Shown: positions 1-7,119, counted from the stretch's first letter. The stretch is 34,361 bases of DNA from Prosthecochloris sp. (GCA_015482705.2 JADMLA020000026.1:1-34361); one strand, 5' to 3'. Translations and numbers: made by a program. The notes: a model not told the origin generated them from the letters alone.

Positions 1-91
1 GGATTATTACATGATCGAAAAAAACGACAAAGAATACGTGCTCCGCAACCACCAGGGAAAAACCACAAAAATCCCGAATATTCCTGAATAG
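1..91 (+). CDS. C-terminal end of an unidentified protein (cut by window edge)
   Basis: An open frame runs from the left edge to a TAG at 89-91 and encodes about 29 residues ending in KIPNIPE. It could be the tail of a longer gene lying to the left, or a short ORF starting at ATG 11. The visible residues are charged and polar with no recognisable motif. The gene next to it is an antitoxin on the same strand, 120 nt downstream with its own operator, so the two are probably separate transcripts. No function can be assigned. Confidence 0.35.
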   Translation, partial: DYYMIEKNDKEYVLRNHQGKTTKIPNIPE

Positions 92-170
92 GAGGCTGAG
101 GTAAGGGTAGTTGAGCAGAGTAGAGAGCCTGTGGTTGTAGCCTGAAAAATTTTTTGTCAATTCTTTCTGT

Positions 171-190
171 TTGTATAACGTGTTATACAA
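171..190. promoter_or_regulatory. Palindromic operator upstream of the RHH antitoxin
   Basis: A 20-bp inverted repeat has 9-bp arms (TTGTATAAC and GTTATACAA) around a central GT. It lies 21 nt before the ATG of the antitoxin. RHH antitoxins typically bind such palindromes to repress their own operon, so this is the likely autoregulatory operator. The arms also contain TATAAC and TTATAC, which could serve as a -10 box. A TTGTCA at 154-159 is a possible -35 but its spacing is not ideal. Confidence 0.6.
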
Positions 191-211
191 AAACAATCTG
201 TATTTGTCATC

Positions 212-469
212 ATGAATACTTCAACACCTGAAAAATCGGATCAGCTTATCGGCATTCGGATTCCGAAAAGTGTTAAAGATCGACTCGATGTTCTGGCTGA
301 GAAAACCGGCAGAACAAGGACATTTTACATCCGTCAGGCTTTGCTCGAGCACCTCGACGATCTTGAGGACAAGTACATGGCTCAAGAGGTGCTTGGACGT
401 GTGAAAGAAAGAGAGGAGGAGCTTTATTCGCTTGATGACGTGGAGCGTGATCTTGGCCTGGACGATTGA
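212..469 (+). CDS. RelB/ParD-type ribbon-helix-helix antitoxin, probably orphaned
   Basis: The 85-residue protein has an N-terminal ribbon-helix-helix DNA-binding segment at about residues 12-50: strand IGIRIPKS, helix VKDRLDVLAEKTGR, then a second helix starting RTFYIRQALLEHL. An acidic C-terminal tail ending DLGLDD is the part that usually wraps the toxin. Length and layout fit RelB-like antitoxins that pair with RelE/ParE toxins. A perfect 9+9 bp palindrome lies just upstream, which fits autoregulation. No clear Shine-Dalgarno sequence precedes the ATG. The cognate toxin frame begins inside this gene's 3' end but is destroyed after about 24 codons, so the antitoxin now stands alone. It may be kept as a repressor, may neutralise a related toxin elsewhere, or may be decaying. 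Confidence 0.8.
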   Translation: MNTSTPEKSDQLIGIRIPKSVKDRLDVLAEKTGRTRTFYIRQALLEHLDDLEDKYMAQEVLGRVKEREEELYSLDDVERDLGLDD

Positions 470-506
470 GATTACAAGAACGGCTAAAAAAGGCCTCTTC
501 TGCTAG
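435..506 (+). pseudogene. Truncated RelE/ParE-type toxin stub
   Basis: A frame starting at ATG 435 overlaps the antitoxin stop. It reads a short lead-in, then AWTIEITRTAKKGL, and ends at TAG 504-506. Many RelE toxins that follow RelB/RHH antitoxins begin with a very similar strand and helix (AWTIE.T.TA.K.L) and run to about 85-95 residues. Only the first 15 or so family-like codons remain. The overlap of antitoxin end and toxin start is the normal arrangement for these operons, which supports the assignment. The stub cannot make an active toxin. Confidence 0.6.
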
Positions 507-879
507 ATGTTTGATGAACAATTTGACTGCACCACTTTTCTATTCTCATTTCTTGCCGTGTTTTAACTGTGATCGTATATTTCTTTTTGAAATAAGCGGT
601 TAATCCTATCGGCTTAATTTCAAGATCTCTATATCTACTATATATAAAGCTCAGACTACAAAGAAGTCATTTCTGAACAGAGGCTCTTTATTAGAGGAGT
701 TTGAGAGAATAATGCTTGGGAGAGTTAGGGAGAGGGGAGTTTATCAGAGCAGAGCATAGAGAATGTTTGTCAGGTGTTAATAGTTGTTTGGGTTACTGAA
801 CAAAGCCCTCTAGTCCCATGCAGCACAGAAAGCTGAATCAATCCCTTAAAAGTACTAAATCTAAGTGGCGGAGGGCCAC
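507..879. other. Intergenic stretch with decayed coding sequence
   Basis: No intact gene is visible in these 373 nt. A short plus-strand frame at about 640-760 reads SLLEEFERIMLG, resembling the minus-strand ALREEIKIMLG tail of the PIN relic near 6820. The shared 12-nt core AATAATGCTTGG at 708-719 is the inverted copy of part of the 19-bp repeat found at 2336 and 6814. This suggests another toxin-type gene remnant. The rest is AT-rich or purine-rich with no recognised signal except the Shine-Dalgarno sequence before 880. Confidence 0.3.
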
Positions 880-2196
880 ATGGAAGCTATAACGCCATTC
901 TCTCAAGAGGACCTGAATGAAATCTTCAAGATTTCCCCTTCAGATTCGGAACGCGTGATTTCAAGGGAAAGTAGCAGTCTTGAATTCAAGGAATCATTCG
1001 GATGGGCAAGTTTGCCTAAGTACCTAAAAACAAGCGCAGCGTTTGCCAATGCCAAAGGCGGTTATATCGTGTTTGGTATTGGCAATAAGCCACACCGGCT
1101 TGGCGGTCTTTCGGGAACTCACTTGAAGTTATTTGAGGATATAGATCCGGAAAAGATGTCAAGCCACTTCAATGAACATTTTGCTCCGGAAATAGAATGG
1201 ACGATTCAGGAATACGAACTTCAAGGGAAGGTTTTTGGACTTCTTTATATCCATGAGGCCAAGGATAAGCCCGTCGTCTGCACTAAAGATGCAGGGAAGG
1301 AGCTAAAAGAAAGCGATATTTACTATCGATATCGAGGCCGTTCCGAGCGCATTAAATACCCAGAACTCAGAGCCATTCTTGAGGCCAAGCGGGAATCTGA
1401 ACAGCGCCTATGGATGCAACACTTCGAAAACATAGCGCGGATCGGTGTTCGTGATGCAGGGATTTTCGATCTGCACACCGGCAGTGTAACCGGGTCTGGA
1501 GGCTCATTCCTGATTGATGAGTCGCTTCTCAGTCAGCTCTCTTTCATAAAAGAGGGTGAATTCTCTGAGGTCAAAGGCAAGCCCACATTAAAGCTGATCG
1601 GCCATGTTGAACCCATTGCTGGAAGCATTGTCGCTACGTCCAAAAAACAATTTGTAAAAACAAAAGGCATAAGGACAGCCGATATCGTCCTCAGTGCCTT
1701 GAATCAGGAAAATGTTCCTGAGCCCTTGGAGTACATCAAACAAATCTGTTTTGAAAGCACCGCATTTTTGCCAGTTTACTATTTCATCAAGAAATCCGGA
1801 GCGACGCAAGACAAAACCGTGAAAGCGCTCGAAAGGGTGCTGTCAAGATCAACTACGCGAGGAAAGCTAATTGAACGTTTGAAGAGTGGAAAAACGCAGG
1901 AACTTCCAATCCCAAACGGAAGTACTTTCGCTGCCACCAAAAAAAGAAAATACTCAGAGTTACTGCGCAGCAATAAAGTAAGCGCGGGTCTTGCTGGGAA
2001 AGAGCTGAATTATTGTCTTCAAGCCATTCGTGGTCTGGCAGCAGACGAAATCAAATCCAACTCGAAGGTTATCAGAGAACTTTTGAAGAAATGGTTTAAC
2101 AAACACTACGCATCGGCAGGAGGTCAATTGGCTGACAACCTGCGGCGGGCCATCTGCTGGGTTGATGAAGCATTGAATATGGGAGAATGCGAATGA
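880..2196 (+). CDS. AlbA_2/Schlafen-domain putative nucleic-acid-binding protein
   Basis: This 438-residue protein begins with an AlbA_2 (divergent AAA-4, Schlafen-like) domain. The hallmark stretches are SSSLEFKESFGW at about residues 30-41 and AFANAKGGYIVFGIG at about 54-68, followed by a mixed alpha/beta part to about residue 180. The remaining 250 residues match nothing I recognise and contain a basic region around TKKRKYSELLRSNK. Family members are linked to nucleic-acid binding or cleavage and occur in regulators and phage-defence loci. ATG 880 is preferred over GTG 865 because GGAGG at 870-874 lies 5 nt before it. The gene sits among toxin-antitoxin remnants and converges on a nuclease-like gene, which suggests a defence or mobile-island role. 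That role is inference. Confidence 0.75.
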   Translation: MEAITPFSQEDLNEIFKISPSDSERVISRESSSLEFKESFGWASLPKYLKTSAAFANAKGGYIVFGIGNKPHRLGGLSGTHLKLFEDIDPEKMSSHFNEHFAPEIEWTIQEYELQGKVFGLLYIHEAKDKPVVCTKDAGKELKESDIYYRYRGRSERIKYPELRAILEAKRESEQRLWMQHFENIARIGVRDAGIFDLHTGSVTGSGGSFLIDESLLSQLSFIKEGEFSEVKGKPTLKLIGHVEPIAGSIVATSKKQFVKTKGIRTADIVLSALNQENVPEPLEYIKQICFESTAFLPVYYFIKKSGATQDKTVKALERVLSRSTTRGKLIERLKSGKTQELPIPNGSTFAATKKRKYSELLRSNKVSAGLAGKELNYCLQAIRGLAADEIKSNSKVIRELLKKWFNKHYASAGGQLADNLRRAICWVDEALNMGECE

Positions 2197-2285
2197 GTGA
2201 TCACATGACCTTTGTCCGATTCCGCAAGTGGGGAAAGAATGGCGGAATTGAGAACAGGCCTTTTCGCTGTTTCCAAAACACTTAA
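2193..2285 (+). CDS. Possible 30-residue ORF coupled to the AlbA_2 gene
   Basis: An ATG overlaps the stop of the preceding gene as ATGA (2193-2196), an arrangement typical of translational coupling. The frame encodes 30 residues beginning MSDHMTFVRFRKWGKNGG and ending at TAA 2283-2285. No family is recognisable. It may be the start of a lost downstream gene or a chance ORF. Confidence 0.2.
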   Translation: MSDHMTFVRFRKWGKNGGIENRPFRCFQNT

Positions 2286-2335
2286 CATATATTTCTTCTT
2301 ATGCGGGGAACTAGGGGACGTAGTTGAATAGGGAT

Positions 2336-2354
2336 AAAAGTCCAAGCATTATTT
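2336..2354 (-). repeat. 19-bp perfect direct repeat, copy 1
   Basis: AAAAGTCCAAGCATTATTT here is identical to 6814-6832. Read on the minus strand it contains codons for IMLG in one frame, as in the C-terminal tail of the PIN relic at 6762-6962. Its right edge overlaps the stop codon of the displaced pepN relic. A 12-nt core also occurs inverted at 708-719. Confidence 0.7.
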
Positions 2355-2414
2355 CCGTTGTTGTTTTCCCAGGATCGGAAAGACCCTTTTCAGGTCGTCG
2401 GCTTGACGTTCATG
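2349..2414 (-). pseudogene. Displaced relic of the pepN 3' end
   Basis: On the minus strand, directly in frame after the stop of the nuclease-like gene, these codons read ERQADDLKRVFPILGKQQRK and then TAA. The intact aminopeptidase N at 4158-6701 ends EQADDLKRILPIMEKQQD. Over 16 aligned codons about 40 of 48 bases agree, including an 18-bp identical block (2388-2405 and 4194-4211). It is therefore a diverged copy of the last codons of pepN, 1.8 kb downstream of the present pepN end and in the same orientation. This is what an insertion at, or duplication of, the gene's 3' end would leave behind. Confidence 0.75.
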
Positions 2415-2933
2415 TTAGGTGATTCTCGTTTTTACAATTGCATCTTGAATTTTTTGCCACTGGTTTTCATACTGCTCTAGTTCTGGAATACTAATTGAGC
2501 AGTGTGTTGAATCTGGCGTTTTTGGTCTCACGCCATCGTGCGTCGCAAGATATGCTCTGTGGTGGTCAATTATGGCTGTGCGGAGTTCAAGCCAGGAAAA
2601 GACAAAATATCTATCCTCTCTATTTGACTTACCCAATGCAACAAAAACACAAAACAGATTCGGAAATGGTTCGCTGCAAGGTTTTCCTATAATTTGTTGC
2701 TGTCCATTCATGTTTATTTCGACAAACTTACTTACATCAAACTGCCAACTCTTTTTGTTAATGGCCTTCACTTGGACTACCAAGTGTCCTCCAAAATCGT
2801 CGGATGCAACGATATCGTAGTGGGGAACATTCCCGGAGAATGATGTGGCAATCAGGCCGCGTCTGCACAGTTCAGCCGCGACCAAAAACTCGCCCAGTGC
2901 TCCCGTTAACGTTGTACTTCTGCCTGTCGCCAT
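2415..2933 (-). CDS. PD-(D/E)XK nuclease-like hypothetical protein
   Basis: The 172-residue protein has a restriction-endonuclease-like pattern in its first half: GALGEFLVAAELCRRG with E15 on the first helix, HYDIV with D40, then HLVVQVK with Q54 and K56. This E...D...QxK order matches the PD-(D/E)XK superfamily, including DUF4365-like proteins and Holliday-junction-resolvase-like folds. The C-terminal half is unassigned. ATG 2933 is preferred over GTG 2942 because no ribosome site favours the longer form. It converges on the AlbA_2 gene and lies in a small islet bounded by the two pepN 3' ends, so it is probably acquired DNA. Target and partner are unknown. Confidence 0.55.
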   Translation of the reverse strand: MATGRSTTLTGALGEFLVAAELCRRGLIATSFSGNVPHYDIVASDDFGGHLVVQVKAINKKSWQFDVSKFVEINMNGQQQIIGKPCSEPFPNLFCVFVALGKSNREDRYFVFSWLELRTAIIDHHRAYLATHDGVRPKTPDSTHCSISIPELEQYENQWQKIQDAIVKTRIT

Positions 2934-3018
2934 TATTTTCACTTAACATTTTTTATATGTACTTCGGAATTTGATTCATCTGTGATACAACAGAATGGAC
3001 GTTGTCAATACTGAAAAT

Positions 3019-3237
3019 CTACCCGATACCCTCTTTCTTGAGCGTTTCTGCAATATCTTTAGCCCAGGCATTGATCTCGTCCCATTTGCGGAAATCACCA
3101 ACGGGCACTTTTACGACCTTGATCATAAACTTATGCAATAAGCTGAGCTTGTCTTTATCGATTTTGCCATGAAAGACGGCAATCTCCCGGTTTGCGTTGT
3201 ACTTGGTCTCGTAAGCGGTGAGGATCTCGTTAGCCAC
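3019..3237 (-). pseudogene. C-terminal fragment of a HemG-like flavodoxin (Flavodoxin_5)
   Basis: The 72 codons after GTG 3237 read IAVFHGKIDKDKLSLLHKF, then MIKVVKVPVGDFRKWDEINAWA. This resembles the C-terminal third of flavodoxin-domain proteins of the HemG/Flavodoxin_5 type, which run to about 160-180 residues and bind FMN. The N-terminal FMN phosphate-binding part is absent, and the region where it should lie is occupied by an intact PIN gene. The GTG overlaps the PIN gene's end by 8 nt and has AAGGAA upstream, so the fragment could still be translated, but a working flavodoxin is unlikely. The family call is from memory of the motif and is moderately sure. Confidence 0.5.
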
Positions 3238-3655
3238 AATGAGTTCCTTTTTTTATATGAGATTTTATCAGGAAAGTGTCCGCAGAGACGACAGGGATGT
3301 TGTTCCATGCATCCAGATCGAGCAAATGAGTGTCACCGGAGATGATTGCATTGGCTTTGGCTGCATGTGCTGCTTCGAGAATCCGGTTGTCATCGGGATC
3401 GGTTGTTATCACCGAAAGCCGGCTCTCAGGGGTGACAAGGGTAAAAGTGTTTCTGAACAATTGGATGATTTCGTATACCTGCTCTTCATGAAGGCTGAAT
3501 TTCGACCGAAGTAAAACCTCCTCAACCTCTTTGAGAATATCAGGTGAAATGCAGTTCACGAGAGTGCCGGAAGAACAGCGATACAGGATTTCACGGGGTT
3601 TCCCCCCGAAAAGAATTCCGGAGATGAGGATATTGGTATCGCAGACAATCCTCAT
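3230..3655 (-). CDS. PIN-domain ribonuclease toxin (COG1569-type)
   Basis: This 141-residue protein spans a whole PIN domain. D6 lies in the N-terminal strand MRIVCDTNILISG, an acidic helix LKEVEEVLL follows at about residues 41-49, then TTDPDDNRILEAA at about 90-102 and the terminal SGDTHLLDL at about 107-115. These acidic residues coordinate the metal ions of PIN ribonucleases. Proteins of this type are toxins that cleave RNA. The gene overlaps the upstream RHH gene by 4 nt (ATGA), so the two form an antitoxin-toxin operon. All expected catalytic acids are visible, so it may be active. Confidence 0.85.
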   Translation of the reverse strand: MRIVCDTNILISGILFGGKPREILYRCSSGTLVNCISPDILKEVEEVLLRSKFSLHEEQVYEIIQLFRNTFTLVTPESRLSVITTDPDDNRILEAAHAAKANAIISGDTHLLDLDAWNNIPVVSADTFLIKSHIKKGTHCG

Positions 3656-3897
3656 CGATCGTTCGATCTCTTATGACGGGTCGCTACGATTTCCTCTTCG
3701 ACTTCTTCGATAGTGAGTTGTTTTTCCTTTACAGTACGATCTCCAAGCTGGAACAGCTCATTCCATTGGTTCTGGCGGCGGATGTATTGTCTTGCAGCTT
3801 CACGGATCAGCTCTGAACGACTGCGGTGTTCCTTCTTTGCCGTTTTGTCTATTTCCTTCAGGAGAGAATCCTGAAATGATATATTGACGGTGCTCAT
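3652..3897 (-). CDS. CopG/RHH-type antitoxin of the PIN toxin
   Basis: The 81-residue protein starts with a ribbon-helix-helix pattern: strand TVNISFQDSLLKEIDKTAK, then RSRSELIREAARQYIRR. An acidic C-terminal tail (TIEEVEEEIVATRH) is typical for toxin binding. The stop overlaps the toxin's ATG, giving coupled translation. As in related operons it should neutralise the PIN ribonuclease and repress its own promoter, which would lie in 3898-3920. That promoter region abuts the MITE-like element starting at 3919, so the insertion may affect expression. Confidence 0.85.
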   Translation of the reverse strand: MSTVNISFQDSLLKEIDKTAKKEHRSRSELIREAARQYIRRQNQWNELFQLGDRTVKEKQLTIEEVEEEIVATRHKRSNDR

Positions 3898-3918
3898 ACC
3901 TTGCTATGGTTGTGTTAT

Positions 3919-4062
3919 GGGCACCTCTAAAAAGTTATTGCGCGTTTCAATTGCTGCGTTGGGCGGTGCTCGGAATCCTCATGTACTCGATGTACACTCC
4001 GGTTCCTGTGCTACGGTCCGTCTTGCACTTGAGCCGCTCTTGACGCTTTTTAAGAGGTGCCC
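3919..4062. mobile_element. 144-bp MITE-like element with terminal inverted repeats
   Basis: The left end GGGCACCTCTAAAAAG (3919-3934) is matched by the inverted right end CTTTTTAAGAGGTGCCC (4046-4062) with one extra base. A direct TTAT occurs on both sides (3915-3918 and 4063-4066), consistent with a 4-bp target duplication. The interior has no credible gene and contains imperfect internal pairing around TGTAC/GTACA at about 3982-3997. Length, inverted ends, target duplication and lack of coding capacity fit a non-autonomous miniature element. Similar GGGCACCTCT ends are found again, degenerate, at 16378. Confidence 0.75.
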
Positions 4063-4157
4063 TTATATCATGAATATACAAAGTTTGTATTGAAATGACT
4101 GATTATTCCACTGCAAGGTTCCCAAATGGAGTTGGAGGAATAGACTCGGGTGCTCGC

Positions 4158-6701
4158 CTAGTCCTGTTGTTTCTCCATGATCGGAAGAATCCGTTTCAGG
4201 TCGTCGGCTTGTTCGATCAGCAGTTTTCTGAGCAGGGCAGGCAGCTCACCGCCGTCTGAGTCTTTTTTATCCAGAAAGGTCTCTATTTTCCGGAGCATGT
4301 CCGGGGTTTGATGCCAATGCGGAAAGAGGTAATGGCCAAAAGCTTCGGCGTAATGCACATCACGTTCGGTATAGATGTTTTCAATCGCTTCAAAAAACCG
4401 ATCGGCAAAAGGCGTTAGCAGGTCTTTCTGCATGTGCCAGTGAAAGCCTTTCATGCCGTAGCGGAGGAAATCCGTGGAGCGGGATGATTCTTCTGTAAAC
4501 GTCTGCCAGCAGGATTCTTTTTCTGCGCTGTCGGGCCTCGAGGCCTGCACCATAAAGGCTTTCTTGAGGCCAAGGTCGCTTTTATCCAGCTCTTTTTCGT
4601 TGCTGAACAGGGTTTCGGCTTCGGTGTGTCCGCAGGCCATCAGGCGGGCAATGACGTTCCAGCGTTTTTCCTGGTCGATCTCGAGCGACGCTATGGACTC
4701 GGTACCTGTAACAAGGCCGTGCAGGTAATCCAGCTCGTCCGACAGAAGAGCGGTTTCTAGCAGGAGTCCGAACCAGATGATCTGCTTTTCTTCACTGTTA
4801 TCGGTCACGGCCAGGCGTTCGCGGGCCATGGTGTTGAGTTTGGGCATCCAGATCGCTCTGTTGTCATCGGTCAGGTATACCGATACGATGGCCTTGATCT
4901 TTGCGATGATATGGCTGTTCAGAATAGACAGATCCTTCTCTTTCATGGCCAGTTCAATGCCCATTTCGATAAATTCGGTCGGTCTGAAGGCATTGTCGCG
5001 CACCATCTGCCAGAGGCTTCCCCAGACGAGCCGCCGGGCAAACGGATCTTCAATGGTTTGTAGCGACTTGCGGGCGATGTCGATAGCATCCTGGCTGTAA
5101 AACACTTTCACGTAATCGTGATCGTGCGTATTGAGGATCACGAACGCAGTGTCGGGTTTCAACTGCGTGTCTGCAGTTTTTCCGTCAATGATGATCTTTT
5201 GAGTTTCATTTTCGACGAGTGCGCTGCCGCTCTGACGATAGCCGGTCAATGCAATGGCATGCTGCCGTATGAGGTTGTTGTCGGCCGATCCCTGCTGCTC
5301 GATCCTGAGCCTGCCGTTCTCGATACGGCTCGAGAGGGTATTGACGCCGGTGGTTTGGAGCCATTGGCGGCTCCAGGCTACGATGTCGATACCGCTTTTT
5401 TCCGACATGATCGAAAGAAAATCATCCAGGGTTGTGTTCTGTTCGGCGAATCGTTTGAAGTATTGGCCAATGGCGGCGCGGAAGGCCTCATCACCGATAT
5501 AGTACTGAAGCTGGCGAAGCACCGAAGCACCCTTGGAGTAGCTGATGCCGTCAAAATTACTGAAGGCCTCGATGGTATCCCGGGCCGAAGCGGCTATGGG
5601 GTGGGTAGTTGCATACTGATCCTGCTGATAGGCCCATTCTTTGCGAACATACAGATGTTCCAACGCATCACCGAACAGCTTGCCATTGGACATGGCGAAA
5701 TAGGAAAGGTAGTCGGCAAAGCTTTCGTTGAGCCAGAGGTCGTTCCACCATTTCATGGTCACCAGGTCGCCGAACCACATGTGCACCATCTCGTGGGTGA
5801 TGGTGTTGGCGCGGTTCAGGTGCTCGCTGTAGAGCTTTTTATGGCGAAAGATATAGTGTTCGGTAAAGGTGACGCAGCCCACGTTTTCCATGGCCCCGAA
5901 ATTGAATTCCGGGACAAAAACCTGGTCGTACTTGTCGTACGGATAGGGGTAGTCGAAATAGGTTTCCAGGGTGGCCATGGATTCCCTGGTGACGGCAAAG
6001 ATGTTTTCCGGATCCATGTATTTTTCGAGCGACTTCCGGCAGTAGATTCCGAGCGGTATCCGGTTGTAGCGATCTTCCCACTTGGCATATGGGCCTACAA
6101 CCAGGGCAAAGAGGTAGGTGGAAAAGACAGCCGTGTGTTTGAAGGAAATCGTTACTTCTTCATTGGTTGTTCGGGTATGCTCCGGAAGGGTGTTGTGGAT
6201 ATACGTCCATTTTGAGGGCCCGTTCACCGTGAGCCGGTACGAGGCTTTGATATCGGGCTGATCGAAGCACGGGAAGAGGCGGTGCGCGTCGTAGGGCTCG
6301 AAATCGGTATGCATGTACTCTTCATTGTCTTCTGGATCGTGAAATTTATGAAAGCCCGAGCCGGTGTTGTCGAACAGGCTGGTATAGGTGATCTCCAGCG
6401 TATTGCGGCCCTCTGTCAGATGATCTTCTTTGAGATAGAGGGCAAAATCACCCTCGAGATACTCCTTCGCAGGTTTGCCATCGAGCGCGACAGCATGGAT
6501 CTGTTTGGTAATGAAATCAAGCTTGAGGTACTCTATACCGCCCCGGCGATAGTCGAACTCGACAATGCAGTGCCCCCGGTACTCCGTGGCGTACTCTTTC
6601 AGGGTGAGTTCAAGGGTGTAGCGGACATTGGAAACCAGGTTGCTGCGGGTTTCAGCCGCTTCACGGGTGAGAATGTTTTCAGTATCAATGGAATATGTCA
6701 T
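4158..6701 (-). CDS. pepN: Aminopeptidase N, M1 family zinc metallopeptidase
   Basis: The 847-residue enzyme removes N-terminal amino acids from peptides. The exopeptidase motif GAMEN is at residues 269-273, the zinc site HEMVH at 303-307 and the third ligand E326 in WLNESFADY. The N-terminal beta domain (about 1-190) and the C-terminal helical ERAP1-like region (about 540-847) have normal M1 sizes. No signal peptide is seen, so it should be cytoplasmic. ATG 6701 gives a natural N-terminus. The gene is monocistronic, with a PIN relic upstream and the MITE-like element and islet downstream. A diverged second copy of its final codons lies at 2349-2414, so the present 3' end may have been supplied by a past insertion or duplication. 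Confidence 0.95.
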   Translation of the reverse strand: MTYSIDTENILTREAAETRSNLVSNVRYTLELTLKEYATEYRGHCIVEFDYRRGGIEYLKLDFITKQIHAVALDGKPAKEYLEGDFALYLKEDHLTEGRNTLEITYTSLFDNTGSGFHKFHDPEDNEEYMHTDFEPYDAHRLFPCFDQPDIKASYRLTVNGPSKWTYIHNTLPEHTRTTNEEVTISFKHTAVFSTYLFALVVGPYAKWEDRYNRIPLGIYCRKSLEKYMDPENIFAVTRESMATLETYFDYPYPYDKYDQVFVPEFNFGAMENVGCVTFTEHYIFRHKKLYSEHLNRANTITHEMVHMWFGDLVTMKWWNDLWLNESFADYLSYFAMSNGKLFGDALEHLYVRKEWAYQQDQYATTHPIAASARDTIEAFSNFDGISYSKGASVLRQLQYYIGDEAFRAAIGQYFKRFAEQNTTLDDFLSIMSEKSGIDIVAWSRQWLQTTGVNTLSSRIENGRLRIEQQGSADNNLIRQHAIALTGYRQSGSALVENETQKIIIDGKTADTQLKPDTAFVILNTHDHDYVKVFYSQDAIDIARKSLQTIEDPFARRLVWGSLWQMVRDNAFRPTEFIEMGIELAMKEKDLSILNSHIIAKIKAIVSVYLTDDNRAIWMPKLNTMARERLAVTDNSEEKQIIWFGLLLETALLSDELDYLHGLVTGTESIASLEIDQEKRWNVIARLMACGHTEAETLFSNEKELDKSDLGLKKAFMVQASRPDSAEKESCWQTFTEESSRSTDFLRYGMKGFHWHMQKDLLTPFADRFFEAIENIYTERDVHYAEAFGHYLFPHWHQTPDMLRKIETFLDKKDSDGGELPALLRKLLIEQADDLKRILPIMEKQQD

Positions 6702-6761
6702 GTAAAACGCTTTACAAAGAGAGGCTTAGAGAGATGCTGGTTTTTTATCAGGTGCACTTTT

Positions 6762-6962
6762 TTATCTGTTTGTGGTCTGTTGTTTGGAAAATAAGATACT
6801 TGGTTCAGCAAAAAAAAGTCCAAGCATTATTTTTATTTCCTCTCTCAGCGCCTTGACAGAGAGTATTTCAAGGATGTCATCTTTGTGATTGTAGCGGTCA
6901 TTGGTGATGAAAAAGGAGGCGCCGGAGCGGATTGCAGTTGCAATTATCAAGACCTGGAAGAG
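6762..6962 (-). pseudogene. C-terminal relic of a PIN-domain toxin
   Basis: On the minus strand the codons read LIIATAIRSGASFFITND, then DILEILSVKALREE and IMLGLF. This matches the last third of VapC-like PIN domains (usually ..DALIIATAL..GA..F.TND followed by a final strand). The N-terminal catalytic part is missing and the frame upstream no longer looks like a PIN protein. There is no start or antitoxin. It is a remnant, and its 3' tail carries copy 2 of the 19-bp repeat. Confidence 0.6.
6814..6832 (-). repeat. 19-bp perfect direct repeat, copy 2
   Basis: Identical to 2336-2354 and in the same orientation. The two copies bracket 4.5 kb holding pepN, the islet and the displaced pepN relic. 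Here the repeat lies in the C-terminal tail of the PIN relic, encoding KIMLGLF on the minus strand. It may be homologous tail sequence from related toxin genes or the footprint of a recombination event. Confidence 0.7.
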
Positions 6963-7119
6963 AATGTGCAGGGCATTGTTCGATAAGTGAAAAAAGATTA
7001 TAAAGTATTAGGTGTTTAGTCCCTTTAATAGGTTAGAATAGAATTGCTGAGGTCCGAGGGAGAGTTTTGGACCGTAACGGTTTAATGCGAGGCACGTCCC
7101 AAAGGAGAGGTTATTTCGC

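Noticed and set aside
3019..4062. CRISPR or tandem-repeat array
   Set aside because: Repeats in this part are single pairs (inverted ends of the MITE, relic of pepN) without regular spacing.
5118..6215. 365-codon open frame on the plus strand opposite pepN
   Set aside because: It lies wholly antisense to the well-supported aminopeptidase and its product has no domain-like pattern; it reflects codon bias of the real gene.
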